A stretch of 64,000 nucleotides of DNA. Origin: Collinsella aerofaciens. Lineage in GTDB: Bacteria > Actinomycetota > Coriobacteriia > Coriobacteriales > Coriobacteriaceae. The notes below the pieces were generated by a model. The model was not told where the DNA came from. It searched no databases and was given only the letters and a program-made list of their open reading frames with translations. Of this stretch, positions 25,866 to 35,457 are shown one piece after another. The first letter of the stretch is position 1, and every line of letters starts with the position of its first letter. The DNA is taken from positions 1 through 64,000 of the forward strand of contig NZ_JADNGN010000004.1 in NCBI RefSeq assembly GCF_015553355.1, read 5' to 3'. Position numbers and translations under genes: made by a program.

Positions 25866-26795
25866 ATGAAAATTCCCGTAGATAAGCTGACCCGCGCTTT
25901 TAAGATGGGCGCGTCCGTTAAGAAGGATTCCGATACACCTGTGCGCGTCTCGGTCTATCTGGATTCGTCCGCCTCGCGCTTTCTGGCCGAGACGGTGCGT
26001 GACGCCTTTGTGCCGCAGACGACCTCGGGCATTGTGCGCGTCGAGCGTCTGGGGGAGGAGCGAATTGCTCCAAAGACCGATACCGATGTGGTGCTGGTGC
26101 TCTCGTGTGGTTCCGACCGCTTGGAGAGTGCCGTGCAGGAGCTCGTGATCGCCGGCGCGCCCGTGTGCGTGCTTGCCGAGTCTGCTGTGGAGGTGCCGTT
26201 TATCGAGGAGTCTACGCCCATGCTCGGCGTGGTAGCGGCAACCGATAAGACGTATCTGCTCGAGACGCTTGCCCGCTGGATTCTCGATCGCACCGACAAG
26301 GAAACGGCTTTTGCGGCGAACTTTGCCTTCATGCGCATCGCTGCGGCCAATCGTATCATCACCTCGTGCGCGCTCACCAATATGGCGACCGGTGCGCTGG
26401 TGTTTTTGCCGGGCGCCGATTATCCCGTTATGGCGCTGGCGCAGGTGGGCATGCTCTTTGAGCTCGCTGCCGTCTTTGGACGCGGCATTAAGCCTGAGCG
26501 CGGCTACGAGGTCGCGGGCGTGCTTGCCGGCGGTCTTGTGATCCGAGCGGTCACCCGCGCACTTGTCAAGCAGACGCCGCATATTGGGTTTGCCGTCAAG
26601 GCGCTCACTGCTGCCGCGGGCACCTATGGCATGGGCCGTGCGCTCGTTTCGCTCTACGAGCGCGATGTCGACTACAGCCGTGCCAACGAGGTGGTCACTG
26701 CCACGTTCTCCCGCGTTCGCGATCTGGTGACCACGGTCGCGGGCGCTACCCGTCCTATGGCGTCCTATCAGGACGCATCAGATCTCGCTGCTTAG
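25866..26795 (+). CDS. DUF697-like membrane-associated protein of unknown function
   Basis: A 309-residue protein starting 19 bases after rodA, with GGAGGGG upstream of ATG 25866. Residues 25-145 look like a soluble alpha/beta domain without a P-loop (VRVSVYLDSSASRFLAE, VVLVLSCGSDRLESAVQEL, APVCVLAESAVEVPF), reminiscent of a GTPase-like fold that has lost nucleotide motifs. Residues 155-260 match the helical DUF697 type: ANRIITSCALTNMATGALVFLPGADYPVMALAQVGML, then Gly-rich hydrophobic helices. DUF697 proteins are often fused to, or encoded near, small GTPases. Here it stands in the elongasome operon and precedes the radical SAM gene. Function is unknown; a role at the membrane in wall growth is a guess from position. 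Confidence 0.6.
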   Translation: MKIPVDKLTRAFKMGASVKKDSDTPVRVSVYLDSSASRFLAETVRDAFVPQTTSGIVRVERLGEERIAPKTDTDVVLVLSCGSDRLESAVQELVIAGAPVCVLAESAVEVPFIEESTPMLGVVAATDKTYLLETLARWILDRTDKETAFAANFAFMRIAAANRIITSCALTNMATGALVFLPGADYPVMALAQVGMLFELAAVFGRGIKPERGYEVAGVLAGGLVIRAVTRALVKQTPHIGFAVKALTAAAGTYGMGRALVSLYERDVDYSRANEVVTATFSRVRDLVTTVAGATRPMASYQDASDLAA

Positions 26796-26805
26796 GGGTT
26801 TTCCG

Positions 26806-28683
26806 TTGCGCGTTGCATACCAAGACTGTTTTCATTTAATTGAGCCGTTGCTCGCCAAGGTCGAGAAGCCGAGTCGCTATATCGATCACGAGTGGGGCAC
26901 GCTTTCCAAGGCCGATGCCGACTACCGTTGCTGCCTGATCTATCCGGATGTGTACGAGGTCGGTCTGCCCAACCAGGGTATCGCCATCCTCTACAACATC
27001 CTTAACCAGGCCGAGGGCATCTCCTGCGAGCGTGGCTATGTGCCGTGGCCCGATATGGGTGACGCCATGCGCGAGGCAGGCATTCCGCTGCTCTCGCTCG
27101 AGGGTGCTGCCCCCGTCGCTTCGTTTGATATCGTCGGTCTCCATGTGCCGCACGAGATGGCGGTGACGAACTTCCTCGAGGCACTCGACCTCGCTGGCAT
27201 TCCACTGTTGGCGGCCGACCGAGGCGAAGACGACCCTATCATCATCGCCGGCGGCCCCTCGGTGTACAACCCCGAGCCGTACGCGGCCTTCTTCGATGCC
27301 ATCCTCATCGGTGAGGGCGAGGAATCGCTGCTCGAGACCTGCCAGCTGCATCGCCGCCTGCGTGACGAAGGGGTCCCGCGCGCGCAGATTGTCGAGCAGC
27401 TTGCATCCATTGCCGGCAACTACGTGCCATCGCTCTATGAGGTTCGTCACGACGAGCCCTGCTCGCCGCATGGCTACACCGTGCCGCGTGAAGGCAAGGA
27501 TGCGCCGACCGTGGTCTACAAGCGCGTCGTCGAGGATTTCGGCGCCACGAATCCGCTGTCGCAGTCGTGCGTGCCCTATGCGCAGCTGGTTCACGACCGC
27601 CTGTCTATCGAGATCCTGCGCGGCTGCGCCCGCGGCTGTCGTTTTTGCCAGGCTGGCATGACGTATCGTCCGGTGCGCGAGCGCTCGGCCGACCAGATCG
27701 TCTCGTCGGTGATTCAGGGTCTGGAAAAGACCGGCTATGACGAGGTGTCGCTGACCTCGCTCTCCACGACCGACCACTCCTGCATTCGCGACGTGCTCGG
27801 CAGGCTCAACCGTCGCCTGGAGGATACGGGTATTCGCGTGTCTATTCCGTCGCAGCGCCTGGATTCGTTTGGCGTGGATATGGCCGAGTCGGTTGCCGGC
27901 GAAAAGAAGGGCGGCCTGACGTTCGCGCCCGAGGCCGGTAGCCAGCGCATGCGCGACATCATTAACAAGAACGTGACCGAGGAGGACCTGGACCGTGCGG
28001 CCAAGGCGGCCTTCGAGGCCGGCTGGAACCGCATGAAGCTCTACTTTATGATGGGCCTTCCCGGCGAGCGCGACGAGGACATCGTGGCCATCGCCAATCT
28101 GGCCGATCACGTGCTGGAGCTCGGTCGTTCCGTGGTGCCCAAGGCTCGTCGCGGCTCGATCTCGGTGTCGATCTCGGTTTCGGTCTTTATCCCTAAGGCT
28201 GCCACGCCGTTCCAGTGGTGCCCGCAGCTCGACTACGACGACGTCAAGCGTCGCCAGAAGCTGCTCATCACGAGCGTTCGCAACCGTGCCGTCCGCGTTC
28301 ATTACCACGATGCCGAGACCTCGCTCATCGAGGCTGCGCTGTCCCGCGCCGGTCGTGACATGACGCCCGTCATCATCGACGCTTGGCGCTCGGGCTCTCG
28401 CTTTGACGCCTGGGTAGAGCATTTCTCGCTCGATAACTGGAAGGAAGCTGCTGCCAAAAACGGCATCGACCTCAATGAGCTCGTGCACCTGCCCTACGAG
28501 TTGGATTGGCGCCTGCCGTGGGAGCATGTGAGCCCTGGCTGTACGCGCGGCTTCCTCGAGCGCGAGTACCGTCGCTCGCTCGAGGGCGTCACGACTCCCG
28601 ACTGCACCCGCACGTCGTGCACCGGCTGCGGGATCTGCCCCACGCTCCACGCCAAGAATGTATTGATGGGTGATCGCGCATGA
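26806..28683 (+). CDS. B12-binding-domain radical SAM protein (TIGR03960 family)
   Basis: A 625-residue protein. The N-terminal 200 residues resemble a cobalamin-binding-like domain (CCLIYPDVYEVGLPNQGIAILYN), followed by a radical SAM barrel whose cluster motif is C274-X3-C278-X2-C281 (CARGCRFC). GGLTFAPEAGSQRMRDIINKNVTEEDL and LYFMMGLPGERDED are further radical SAM blocks. The C-terminus has a cysteine-rich end (CTRTSCTGCGICP) that may hold a second cluster. The family is widespread in Firmicutes and Actinobacteria, next to the DUF2344 gene and rplU-rpmA, and is suspected to act on RNA or the ribosome; the reaction is not established to my knowledge. Start is TTG 26806 with a weak TAGGGG site. 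It overlaps the next gene by four bases (ATGA). Confidence 0.88.
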   Translation: MRVAYQDCFHLIEPLLAKVEKPSRYIDHEWGTLSKADADYRCCLIYPDVYEVGLPNQGIAILYNILNQAEGISCERGYVPWPDMGDAMREAGIPLLSLEGAAPVASFDIVGLHVPHEMAVTNFLEALDLAGIPLLAADRGEDDPIIIAGGPSVYNPEPYAAFFDAILIGEGEESLLETCQLHRRLRDEGVPRAQIVEQLASIAGNYVPSLYEVRHDEPCSPHGYTVPREGKDAPTVVYKRVVEDFGATNPLSQSCVPYAQLVHDRLSIEILRGCARGCRFCQAGMTYRPVRERSADQIVSSVIQGLEKTGYDEVSLTSLSTTDHSCIRDVLGRLNRRLEDTGIRVSIPSQRLDSFGVDMAESVAGEKKGGLTFAPEAGSQRMRDIINKNVTEEDLDRAAKAAFEAGWNRMKLYFMMGLPGERDEDIVAIANLADHVLELGRSVVPKARRGSISVSISVSVFIPKAATPFQWCPQLDYDDVKRRQKLLITSVRNRAVRVHYHDAETSLIEAALSRAGRDMTPVIIDAWRSGSRFDAWVEHFSLDNWKEAAAKNGIDLNELVHLPYELDWRLPWEHVSPGCTRGFLEREYRRSLEGVTTPDCTRTSCTGCGICPTLHAKNVLMGDRA

Positions 28684-29492
28684 GTGAGCGCCTGACCGAC
28701 AACCCCTCGCTCTTTAGACTTCGTGTTCGCTATTGCAAGCGCGATCGCCTTAAGTACCTGGGCCATCTCGAAGTGATCCATACCATTGAGCGCATCGTGC
28801 GCCGTGCGGGACTTCCCTATGCCGTCACGCAGGGCTTTTCTCCGCACATGCGCGTGGGCTTCTCTTCGGCGCTACCGGTGGGTACGTCGTCGACCTGCGA
28901 GTGGTATGACCTGTTTATGACCGAGTTCGTGGCGCTCGACGAGGCGTTTGGGCGCCTGGCTGCGGCGTCTCCGGCCGATCTGGCGCCCATCGAGGCGGCG
29001 TACATCGACGTGCGCACGCCGGCGTTGACGGCGCAGCTCACGCGCCTGTCGTATCGCATCGACCTGCACTTGGATCCCGAGGCGCCCGTAAGCGCCGACG
29101 AGGTGCGTCGTGCGCTCGACACGCTGCGCGCGGACCATGGCATCGACTACGCGCGCGGAAAAAAGAGCAAGCGCTTGGATTTGGATCACACGCTCGTGGG
29201 CTATGAGCTCACGGCGGGGGAGCATGAGGACCATCTGGTCCTCATGCTCGACACCCATGCCGACAACGAGGGCTCCATGCGTCCGGACATTTTGCTTTCC
29301 GCTGCTGATGTTTTGTTGCAGGGCTTGACCCCGGGCGTGGATGCACCTATTGTTTCCACCGGTATGCAAGACCTCGTGACCATCTGCTCCTACGATGTCG
29401 AGCGTCAGAATCAAGCATGCGAGGACGACGAGGGCCGACTCGTCAGCCCCATACCTGTGCGAACTTGTGGATTTGCTCCACATACTCGTTGA
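28680..29492 (+). CDS. DUF2344 family protein (TIGR03936)
   Basis: A 270-residue partner of the preceding radical SAM protein, with which it shares the ATGA overlap and is sometimes fused. RLRVRYCKRDRLKYLGHLE and GFSPHMRVGFSSALPVGTSSTCEWYD are the family signatures. The fold is probably an RNA-binding or pseudouridine-synthase-like alpha/beta type, but no catalytic residue can be named. The conserved position just before rplU-rpmA suggests a role in ribosome or rRNA maturation (inference). The RNase E/G gene often found between this gene and rplU is absent here. Confidence 0.85.
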   Translation: MSERLTDNPSLFRLRVRYCKRDRLKYLGHLEVIHTIERIVRRAGLPYAVTQGFSPHMRVGFSSALPVGTSSTCEWYDLFMTEFVALDEAFGRLAAASPADLAPIEAAYIDVRTPALTAQLTRLSYRIDLHLDPEAPVSADEVRRALDTLRADHGIDYARGKKSKRLDLDHTLVGYELTAGEHEDHLVLMLDTHADNEGSMRPDILLSAADVLLQGLTPGVDAPIVSTGMQDLVTICSYDVERQNQACEDDEGRLVSPIPVRTCGFAPHTR

Positions 29493-29517
29493 CGGGGGTA
29501 TTTTCGCCTGCTACTAT
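29489..29517 (+). promoter_or_regulatory. Promoter of rplU-rpmA
   Basis: TTGACG (29489-29494) and TACTAT (29512-29517) are 17 bp apart, a near-consensus housekeeping promoter. The -35 box overlaps the stop codon of the DUF2344 gene. The start should be at about 29524, leaving a leader of about 36 nt. Confidence 0.8.
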
Positions 29518-29559
29518 ATTCGGCTGTTGCACTAACTGATGCATGAAGGGCAAGTAAAC

Positions 29560-29934
29560 ATGTACGCAATCGTTAACACGGGCGGCAAGCAGTACAAGGT
29601 CGCCACCGACGATGTCATCACCGTCGAGAAGATCGAGGGCAATGAGGGCGACAAGGTCACCCTGCCGGTTATCTTCCTCAACGATGGTAAGAAGATCGTC
29701 ACCGATCCCGACAAGCTGGCCAAGGCCAAGGTTACCGCTCAGATCGTTGAGCAGTTCAAGGGCGAGAAGCAGCTGGTCTTCAAGTTCCACAAGCGCAAGC
29801 GCTATCGTCGTCTGAAGGGTCACCGTCAGCAGCTCACCAAGCTGAAGATCGTGAAGGTTCAGGCTACCTCCCGCGCCAAGAAGGCTGTCAAGGCAGAGGC
29901 TGAGGCTGTTGCCGAGGCTCCCGTCGCCGAGTAG
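29560..29934 (+). CDS. rplU: 50S ribosomal protein L21
   Basis: A 124-residue L21. MYAIVNTGGKQYKVA starts the protein, FKFHKRKRYRRLKGHRQQLTKLKI is the rRNA-binding signature. It has an extra Ala/Glu/Lys-rich tail of about 20 residues (RAKKAVKAEAEAVAEAPVAE) beyond the normal end. ATG 29560 is chosen over the in-frame ATG 29539 because it matches the invariant family start and AAGGG precedes it. Confidence 0.97.
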   Translation: MYAIVNTGGKQYKVATDDVITVEKIEGNEGDKVTLPVIFLNDGKKIVTDPDKLAKAKVTAQIVEQFKGEKQLVFKFHKRKRYRRLKGHRQQLTKLKIVKVQATSRAKKAVKAEAEAVAEAPVAE

Positions 29935-29967
29935 ATTACACTCGTAACGAAAGAGTAGGTATACACA

Positions 29968-30225
29968 ATGGCACACAAAAAAGGACTCGGTTCCTCCCGT
30001 AATGGCCGTGACTCCCGCGGTCAGCGCCTTGGCACGAAGCGCTATGCCGGCCAGACGGTAACCACGGGCACGATTCTCGTCCGTCAGCACGGCACGCACA
30101 TCCACCCGGGTGAGAACGTTGGCCGTGGTAAGGACGACACGCTGTTCGCGCTGGTCGACGGTACCGTTGAGTTCCACAAGGGTATCAAGCACAGGGTCAG
30201 CGTACGCCCGCTCGCGAACGCGTAA
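29968..30225 (+). CDS. rpmA: 50S ribosomal protein L27
   Basis: An 85-residue L27 beginning [16 protein letters not shown], the form that is not preceded by the cleavable extension known from Firmicutes. In agreement, no Prp protease gene lies between rplU and rpmA. L27's N-terminus reaches the peptidyl-transferase centre. It follows rplU by 33 bases with GAAAGAG upstream and is ended by its own terminator. Confidence 0.97.
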   Translation: MAHKKGLGSSRNGRDSRGQRLGTKRYAGQTVTTGTILVRQHGTHIHPGENVGRGKDDTLFALVDGTVEFHKGIKHRVSVRPLANA

Positions 30226-30250
30226 TTCACCCTTCATAGAGCACATATGT

Positions 30251-30294
30251 GGGAGGCACTTGAGTTTTAGGATTCAAGGGTCTCCCTCTTTTTT
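30251..30294 (+). terminator. Intrinsic terminator after rpmA
   Basis: GGGAG (30251-30255) pairs with CTCCC (30282-30286), with a second inner stem CTTGA/TTCAAG separated by a 3x3 internal loop, followed by TCTTTTTTG. It separates the ribosomal protein transcript from obgE, or lets only part of it through. Confidence 0.75.
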
Positions 30295-30298
30295 GTAG

Positions 30299-31777
<1,479 letters not shown>

Positions 31778-31780
31778 GCC

Positions 31781-32458
31781 ATGTCGCTGCGCGGTGGAAT
31801 CGGTCTGCCCGAGCTTCCTCTAGAGGACGGGCGGGAGTTTAGGCTCGGCATTATGGGCGGCACATTCGACCCGATTCATTACGGGCACTTGGTGACTGCC
31901 GAGCAGGCACGCGAGTCGCTCGACTTGGACGCTGTGCTCTTTATGCCGGCGGGCTCTCCTGCCTTTAAGCTTGACAAGCCGGTGACGCCTGCCGAGGACC
32001 GTTATGCCATGACGGTCCTCGCCACCGCCGCGAACCCGGCCTTTTTGGCGAGCCGGTTCGAGATCGACCGTCCGGGCGTAACCTATACGGCCGATACGCT
32101 TCATGCCCTTCGCGACTTTTACCCGCCGCAGGTAAAGCTCTACTTTATTACGGGCGCCGACGCGATTATCGATATTGTGACCTGGCATGATGCCGAACGA
32201 ATTGCTGAGCTTGCTACCTTTATTGCGGCGACGCGACCGGGCTTTGATATCGATACGGCGCGTGCCCGAATCAAAGAGTCGGGGCTGCCGTTCGACGTGC
32301 GCTATATTCAGATTCCGGCGCTGGCGATCAGCTCGACGAACATTCGCAAGCGTGTTGCCCGCGGTATGAGCGTGCGCTATCTTACGAGCGAGTCCGTGCT
32401 CGGCTACATTCGCAAACGCAGGCTATATGCCGATTTGGGCCAAGAAGATTTTGAGTGA
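31781..32458 (+). CDS. nadD: Nicotinate-nucleotide adenylyltransferase
   Basis: A 225-residue NaMN adenylyltransferase of NAD synthesis. GIMGGTFDPIHYGHL (about 24-38) has the HxGH motif, FITGADAIIDIVTWHD the substrate segment, and ALAISSTNIRKRV the ISSTxIR motif. An N-terminal addition of about 20 residues precedes the fold. ATG 31781 is three bases after the obgE stop. The operon link with yqeK is standard, sometimes as a fusion. Confidence 0.95.
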   Translation: MSLRGGIGLPELPLEDGREFRLGIMGGTFDPIHYGHLVTAEQARESLDLDAVLFMPAGSPAFKLDKPVTPAEDRYAMTVLATAANPAFLASRFEIDRPGVTYTADTLHALRDFYPPQVKLYFITGADAIIDIVTWHDAERIAELATFIAATRPGFDIDTARARIKESGLPFDVRYIQIPALAISSTNIRKRVARGMSVRYLTSESVLGYIRKRRLYADLGQEDFE

Positions 32459-32470
32459 TGGGGGTCTACG

Positions 32471-33079
32471 TTGTCGGTAGAGGATCAGTTTGAGGGCGAT
32501 GAGCGCGCGCTGCTCAAGCGCATTCAAGAGCTGCTCGATGTTCGCATGAAGGATAAGCGCAAGCGCTATGTGCATTCGCTGGGTGTTGCCGAGACCGCAC
32601 TTCATCTGGCCGAGGTCTACGGCGTCGACCGCTTTGATGCCGCTGCCGCCGGTCTGATCCATGACTGGGACAAAGTGCTCTCCGACGACGAGCTGGTCAC
32701 GCGCGCTCTGCATTACGGCATTAAGATTGCCGGCTCTCCGTCTGCCGCGACGCCGCTTTTGCATGGCCCGGTTGCCGCCTATGAGCTTCCGCAGCTTTTT
32801 CCCGAGCTGTCGCCGGCGGTCTTTCAGGCTGTCGACCGTCACACCGTGGGCGCCTGCGACATGACGCCGCTCGATATGGTGGTCTTTGTGGCCGATGCCA
32901 TCGAGCCCAACCGCCACGGCGACTATGCGCATGCGCTGCGTAAGATGGTGGGGGAGTCGACGCTAGATGAGTTGTTCTTCTCCTGTTTTGCGCAGGGTCT
33001 GGTCTATGTGATCCAGTCCGGGCGCTATCTTTATCCCACGGCTATTACGATTTACAACCATTACGCCCAGCTGCGCTAG
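32471..33079 (+). CDS. yqeK: HD domain hydrolase YqeK
   Basis: A 202-residue HD-domain protein. RKRYVHSLGVAETALHLAE holds the first His, LIHDWDK the HD doublet, LLHGPVAAYEL and VDRHTVGACDMTPLDMVVFVADAIEPNR the further metal ligands. YqeK proteins hydrolyse diadenosine tetraphosphate symmetrically and bind iron. TTG 32471 is preceded by a weak GGGG site, 12 bases after nadD. Motifs are complete. Confidence 0.92.
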   Translation: MSVEDQFEGDERALLKRIQELLDVRMKDKRKRYVHSLGVAETALHLAEVYGVDRFDAAAAGLIHDWDKVLSDDELVTRALHYGIKIAGSPSAATPLLHGPVAAYELPQLFPELSPAVFQAVDRHTVGACDMTPLDMVVFVADAIEPNRHGDYAHALRKMVGESTLDELFFSCFAQGLVYVIQSGRYLYPTAITIYNHYAQLR

Positions 33080-33106
33080 CTCGGGCTGTCTAGAAAGAGG
33101 TATTCC

Positions 33107-33562
33107 ATGGCCGACGAGACCATGACCGACGAGCAGATTCTTGAAGGTGTGGAGCACAAGAGCTTCGCCGCCACGTCCGACCGCACTGCCGCCTCGCTGT
33201 CCGCGAGCGGTGTCGCCGCCGAGGATGTCGCCCGCGCCGCCGCGCAGGCCGCCTACGACAAGAAGGGCGAGGACGTTCAGGTGCTCGACCTGACCGAGCT
33301 TTCCGACGTATGCGACTACTTTGTGCTTGCCACCGGTACCAACAACCGCCAGGTCGATTCTATCGTCGACGAGATCGAGGAGAAGGTCGCCGAGGCTTGC
33401 GGCGAGCACCCGTTCTCCATCGAGGGTCGCGAGCAGAAGACCTGGATGCTCATGGACTACGGTTCGGTTGTCGTCCACGTCTTCACTCCCGAAGCCCGCG
33501 ACTTCTACCGCCTAGAAAAGCTCTGGGGCGACGCCCCCCAGCTCCCCCTCAACCTCCTCTAG
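33107..33562 (+). CDS. rsfS: Ribosome silencing factor RsfS
   Basis: A 151-residue RsfS/Iojap protein that binds L14 and blocks subunit joining when nutrients are low. The family core runs from about 45 (AAYDKKGEDVQVLDLTELSDVCDYFVLATGTNNRQVDSI) to WMLMDYGSVVVHVFTPEARDFYRLEKLWGDA. About 40 extra residues precede the core. ATG 33107 has AAAGAGG upstream. It is last in the obgE operon. Confidence 0.95.
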   Translation: MADETMTDEQILEGVEHKSFAATSDRTAASLSASGVAAEDVARAAAQAAYDKKGEDVQVLDLTELSDVCDYFVLATGTNNRQVDSIVDEIEEKVAEACGEHPFSIEGREQKTWMLMDYGSVVVHVFTPEARDFYRLEKLWGDAPQLPLNLL

Positions 33563-33593
33563 TAGCTCATTTGGGACGGGGCTTTTTAGCTAC
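33562..33593 (+). repeat. 32-nt intergenic repeat, copy A
   Basis: Starts at the last base of rsfS. GTAGCT (33562-33567) and AGCTAC (33588-33593) are inverted repeats flanking a core containing GGGACGGGGCTTTTT. A second copy in the opposite orientation lies at 41594-41625, with 27 of 32 bases identical and paired changes in the stem. Confidence 0.6.
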
Positions 33594-33605
33594 CTTCTAC
33601 CGTTC

Positions 33606-33648
33606 GCCGGGCAGTTGCATCACTCGCAGCTGCCCGGCTTTCTTTTTG
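33606..33648 (+). terminator. Intrinsic terminator between rsfS and dinB
   Basis: GCCGGGCAGTTGC (33606-33618) pairs with GCAGCTGCCCGGC (33626-33638), with one mismatched position near the loop, followed by TTTCTTTTT. It ends the obgE operon; dinB ends 10 bases beyond it on the other strand. Confidence 0.88.
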
Positions 33649-33657
33649 CCTTAGGGA

Positions 33658-34911
33658 CTAATCGTTGAAGCGGGATTGGCGGCCGAAGGATAGGGCGGTG
33701 TCGCCGAATTTGTCTCGGACGGCGTCGATGGCGACGGAGAGGTCGCGTCGGTCGCTGGATTGGGCCCCGCGGTCATCGACTTCGCAGAACAGGTCAGTCT
33801 GGATGCCGCCCTGATGGTCAAAGTCGCTCATGCCGATGCCTGCTAAGCGCACGTGCATTCCTTCCTGCCAGATGTTGTCGAGCAGTTCGAGTGCAACCGC
33901 CACGAAGATGTTCTCATCGTCGGTCGGATGAGGCAGCCGGCGCTGTGCCGAGCGACCGTTTCCATACGAATACTTGAGCTTGAGCGTCACCGTGGCGCCC
34001 GTCAGCCCCTGACGGCGCAGGCGGCGTCCCACTGACTCTCCCAACAGCGCAATCGCCGCCTCAATATCCCCGCGCTCAGTCAAATCTTTTGCAAAGGTGC
34101 GCTCATTGCTGACCGACTTGACCTCGCGCTCTTCATCGAGACTCGTGACTTCGGAAATTTCGAGTCCCAGCGCACGCTGGCGCATGCGTTCGCCGTTGAC
34201 GCCAAAAATAGAGGCCAAGGTGGATTCCGGTGCACGTGATAGCTCGCCGAGGGTGTAGATGCGCATGCGGCGCAGTCGCTCCTCGGCCGAGCGCCCGATG
34301 CCGCTCATGGCAGATACCGGCAGCGCGGCCAAAAAGCGCTGCTCGGTTCCGGGGCGCACGATGGTCAGCCCAAACGGCTTATCCCGCTCGCTTGCGATCT
34401 TTGCGACCGTCTTGTTGCAGCCCACGCCAATGGAGCAGGTCACTCCCAGCGCTGCCACGCGGTCGCTTATACGCCGCGCAACCAGCAGCGGGTCTTCGGG
34501 CGCAAAGCGACCCGGTGTGATATCGATAAAGGCTTCGTCGATGGATACGCGCTCAACGCGCGGGGTCTCGTCGGCGAGAATCGCCATGACCTGCGCGCTC
34601 ACCTCGCGGTAGCGATCAAAGTGCCCGTGCGTCCAAATGGCTTGCGGGCACAAGCGCCGCGCCTCGGCCGAGGCCATGGCAGAGTGCACGCCAAAGCGAC
34701 GCGCCTCATACGAACACGTGGACACGACGCCGCGCGAATCGGCGTCTCCACCTACGATGAGCGGCTTTCCGCGCCATTCGGGATGATCGAGCATCTCCAC
34801 GCTCGCAAAAAACGCATCGAGGTCCATGAGGCCCACCGCCGGACCCGTCCAGGGAGGCGGCGTGACGCCCATGGCATCCTCATAACCGTATGTATGTTCG
34901 CGTCTTTCCAT
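33658..34911 (-). CDS. dinB: DNA polymerase IV (Y family)
   Basis: A 417-residue translesion polymerase. MDLDAFFASVE (from residue 29) has the first catalytic Asp, YEARRFGVHSAM the Y-family finger motif, and RVSIDEAFIDIT the catalytic Asp-Glu pair. GVGCNKTVAKIASERDKP and the helix-hairpin-helix SAMSGIGRSAEERLRRM follow, then the little-finger domain. No clear beta-clamp motif can be named at the end (FGRQSRFND). ATG 34911 has no ribosome binding site but lies six bases after a TATACT, so the mRNA could be leaderless; ATG 34872 (residue 14) has GAGGA upstream and is a real alternative. No palindromic LexA box was found. Confidence 0.93.
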   Translation of the reverse strand: MERREHTYGYEDAMGVTPPPWTGPAVGLMDLDAFFASVEMLDHPEWRGKPLIVGGDADSRGVVSTCSYEARRFGVHSAMASAEARRLCPQAIWTHGHFDRYREVSAQVMAILADETPRVERVSIDEAFIDITPGRFAPEDPLLVARRISDRVAALGVTCSIGVGCNKTVAKIASERDKPFGLTIVRPGTEQRFLAALPVSAMSGIGRSAEERLRRMRIYTLGELSRAPESTLASIFGVNGERMRQRALGLEISEVTSLDEEREVKSVSNERTFAKDLTERGDIEAAIALLGESVGRRLRRQGLTGATVTLKLKYSYGNGRSAQRRLPHPTDDENIFVAVALELLDNIWQEGMHVRLAGIGMSDFDHQGGIQTDLFCEVDDRGAQSSDRRDLSVAIDAVRDKFGDTALSFGRQSRFND

Positions 34912-34917
34912 GTCATG

Positions 34918-34923
34918 AGTATA
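34918..34923 (-). promoter_or_regulatory. Candidate -10 box of dinB
   Basis: TATACT on the minus strand, six bases before ATG 34911, spaced so that transcription would start at the A of the start codon. No -35 match is present at 17 bp. The layout mimics that of the aroF leader ORF. Confidence 0.35.
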
Positions 34924-35027
34924 CCGCGCAGCTCATGTGGGGTGCGTGTATGTGCTTGCAAATCCCGAATTCTTGTCTAAGATATGGATTTGCCCTCGAC
35001 TACACCGAAGAAGTTGGTCTCACGGAC

Positions 35028-35056
35028 TTCACCTGCCCGCGTCGATGGCGTATTAT
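35028..35056 (+). promoter_or_regulatory. Candidate promoter of rpsP
   Basis: TATTAT (35051-35056) is a good -10 box, with a poor -35 TTCACC (35028-35033) at 17 bp. It would give a leader of about 50 nt ending in GGAGGAG. The region 34912-35112 between dinB and rpsP holds nothing else I can support. Confidence 0.35.
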
Positions 35057-35112
35057 GTTCAACTGTTTGTTTGTAGTTGCAGCCTAAAGCTGCTTGGTTG
35101 GAGGAGTTTCCT

Positions 35113-35454
35113 TTGGCAGTCAAGATTCGCCTTGCTCGTCACGGCGCTAAGAAGCGTCCGTACTACCGTGTCGTCGTCGCCGATTCCCGCGCCCCGCGTG
35201 ACGGTCGTATCATCGAGGAGGTTGGCCGCTACAACCCGATGACCGCCCCCAAGACCATCAACCTCGACCTCGAGAAGATCGCCGACTGGCAGTCCAAGGG
35301 CGCTCAGCTCACCGACGCCGTCGCCGCTCTGGTCAAGGCCGCCAACGAGGGCGAGAAGACCGAGACCGTCGTCAAGAAGTCCAAGAAGCAGCTCGCCAAA
35401 GAGGCCGAGGCCGCTAAGGCTGCCGCTGAGGCCGCTGAGGGCGCCGAGGAGTAA
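35113..35454 (+). CDS. rpsP: 30S ribosomal protein S16
   Basis: A 113-residue S16. [30 protein letters not shown] is the family signature and YNPM follows; about 30 residues at the end are Lys/Ala/Glu-rich, an extension shared in style with L21. Start is TTG 35113 after GGAGGAG, not the in-frame start at 35077, because homology begins at AVKIRL. First gene of rpsP-khpA-rimM-trmD-lepB. Confidence 0.96.
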   Translation: MAVKIRLARHGAKKRPYYRVVVADSRAPRDGRIIEEVGRYNPMTAPKTINLDLEKIADWQSKGAQLTDAVAALVKAANEGEKTETVVKKSKKQLAKEAEAAKAAAEAAEGAEE

Positions 35455-35457
35455 ATC

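Noticed and set aside
26836-28650. A 604-codon minus-strand frame opposite the radical SAM gene
   Set aside because: Antisense shadow; the plus-strand gene has an intact CX3CX2C motif and coupling to the next gene.
34872-35000. LexA (SOS) box for dinB
   Set aside because: A half-site-like GCGAACAT is present on the minus strand, but no palindromic partner follows.
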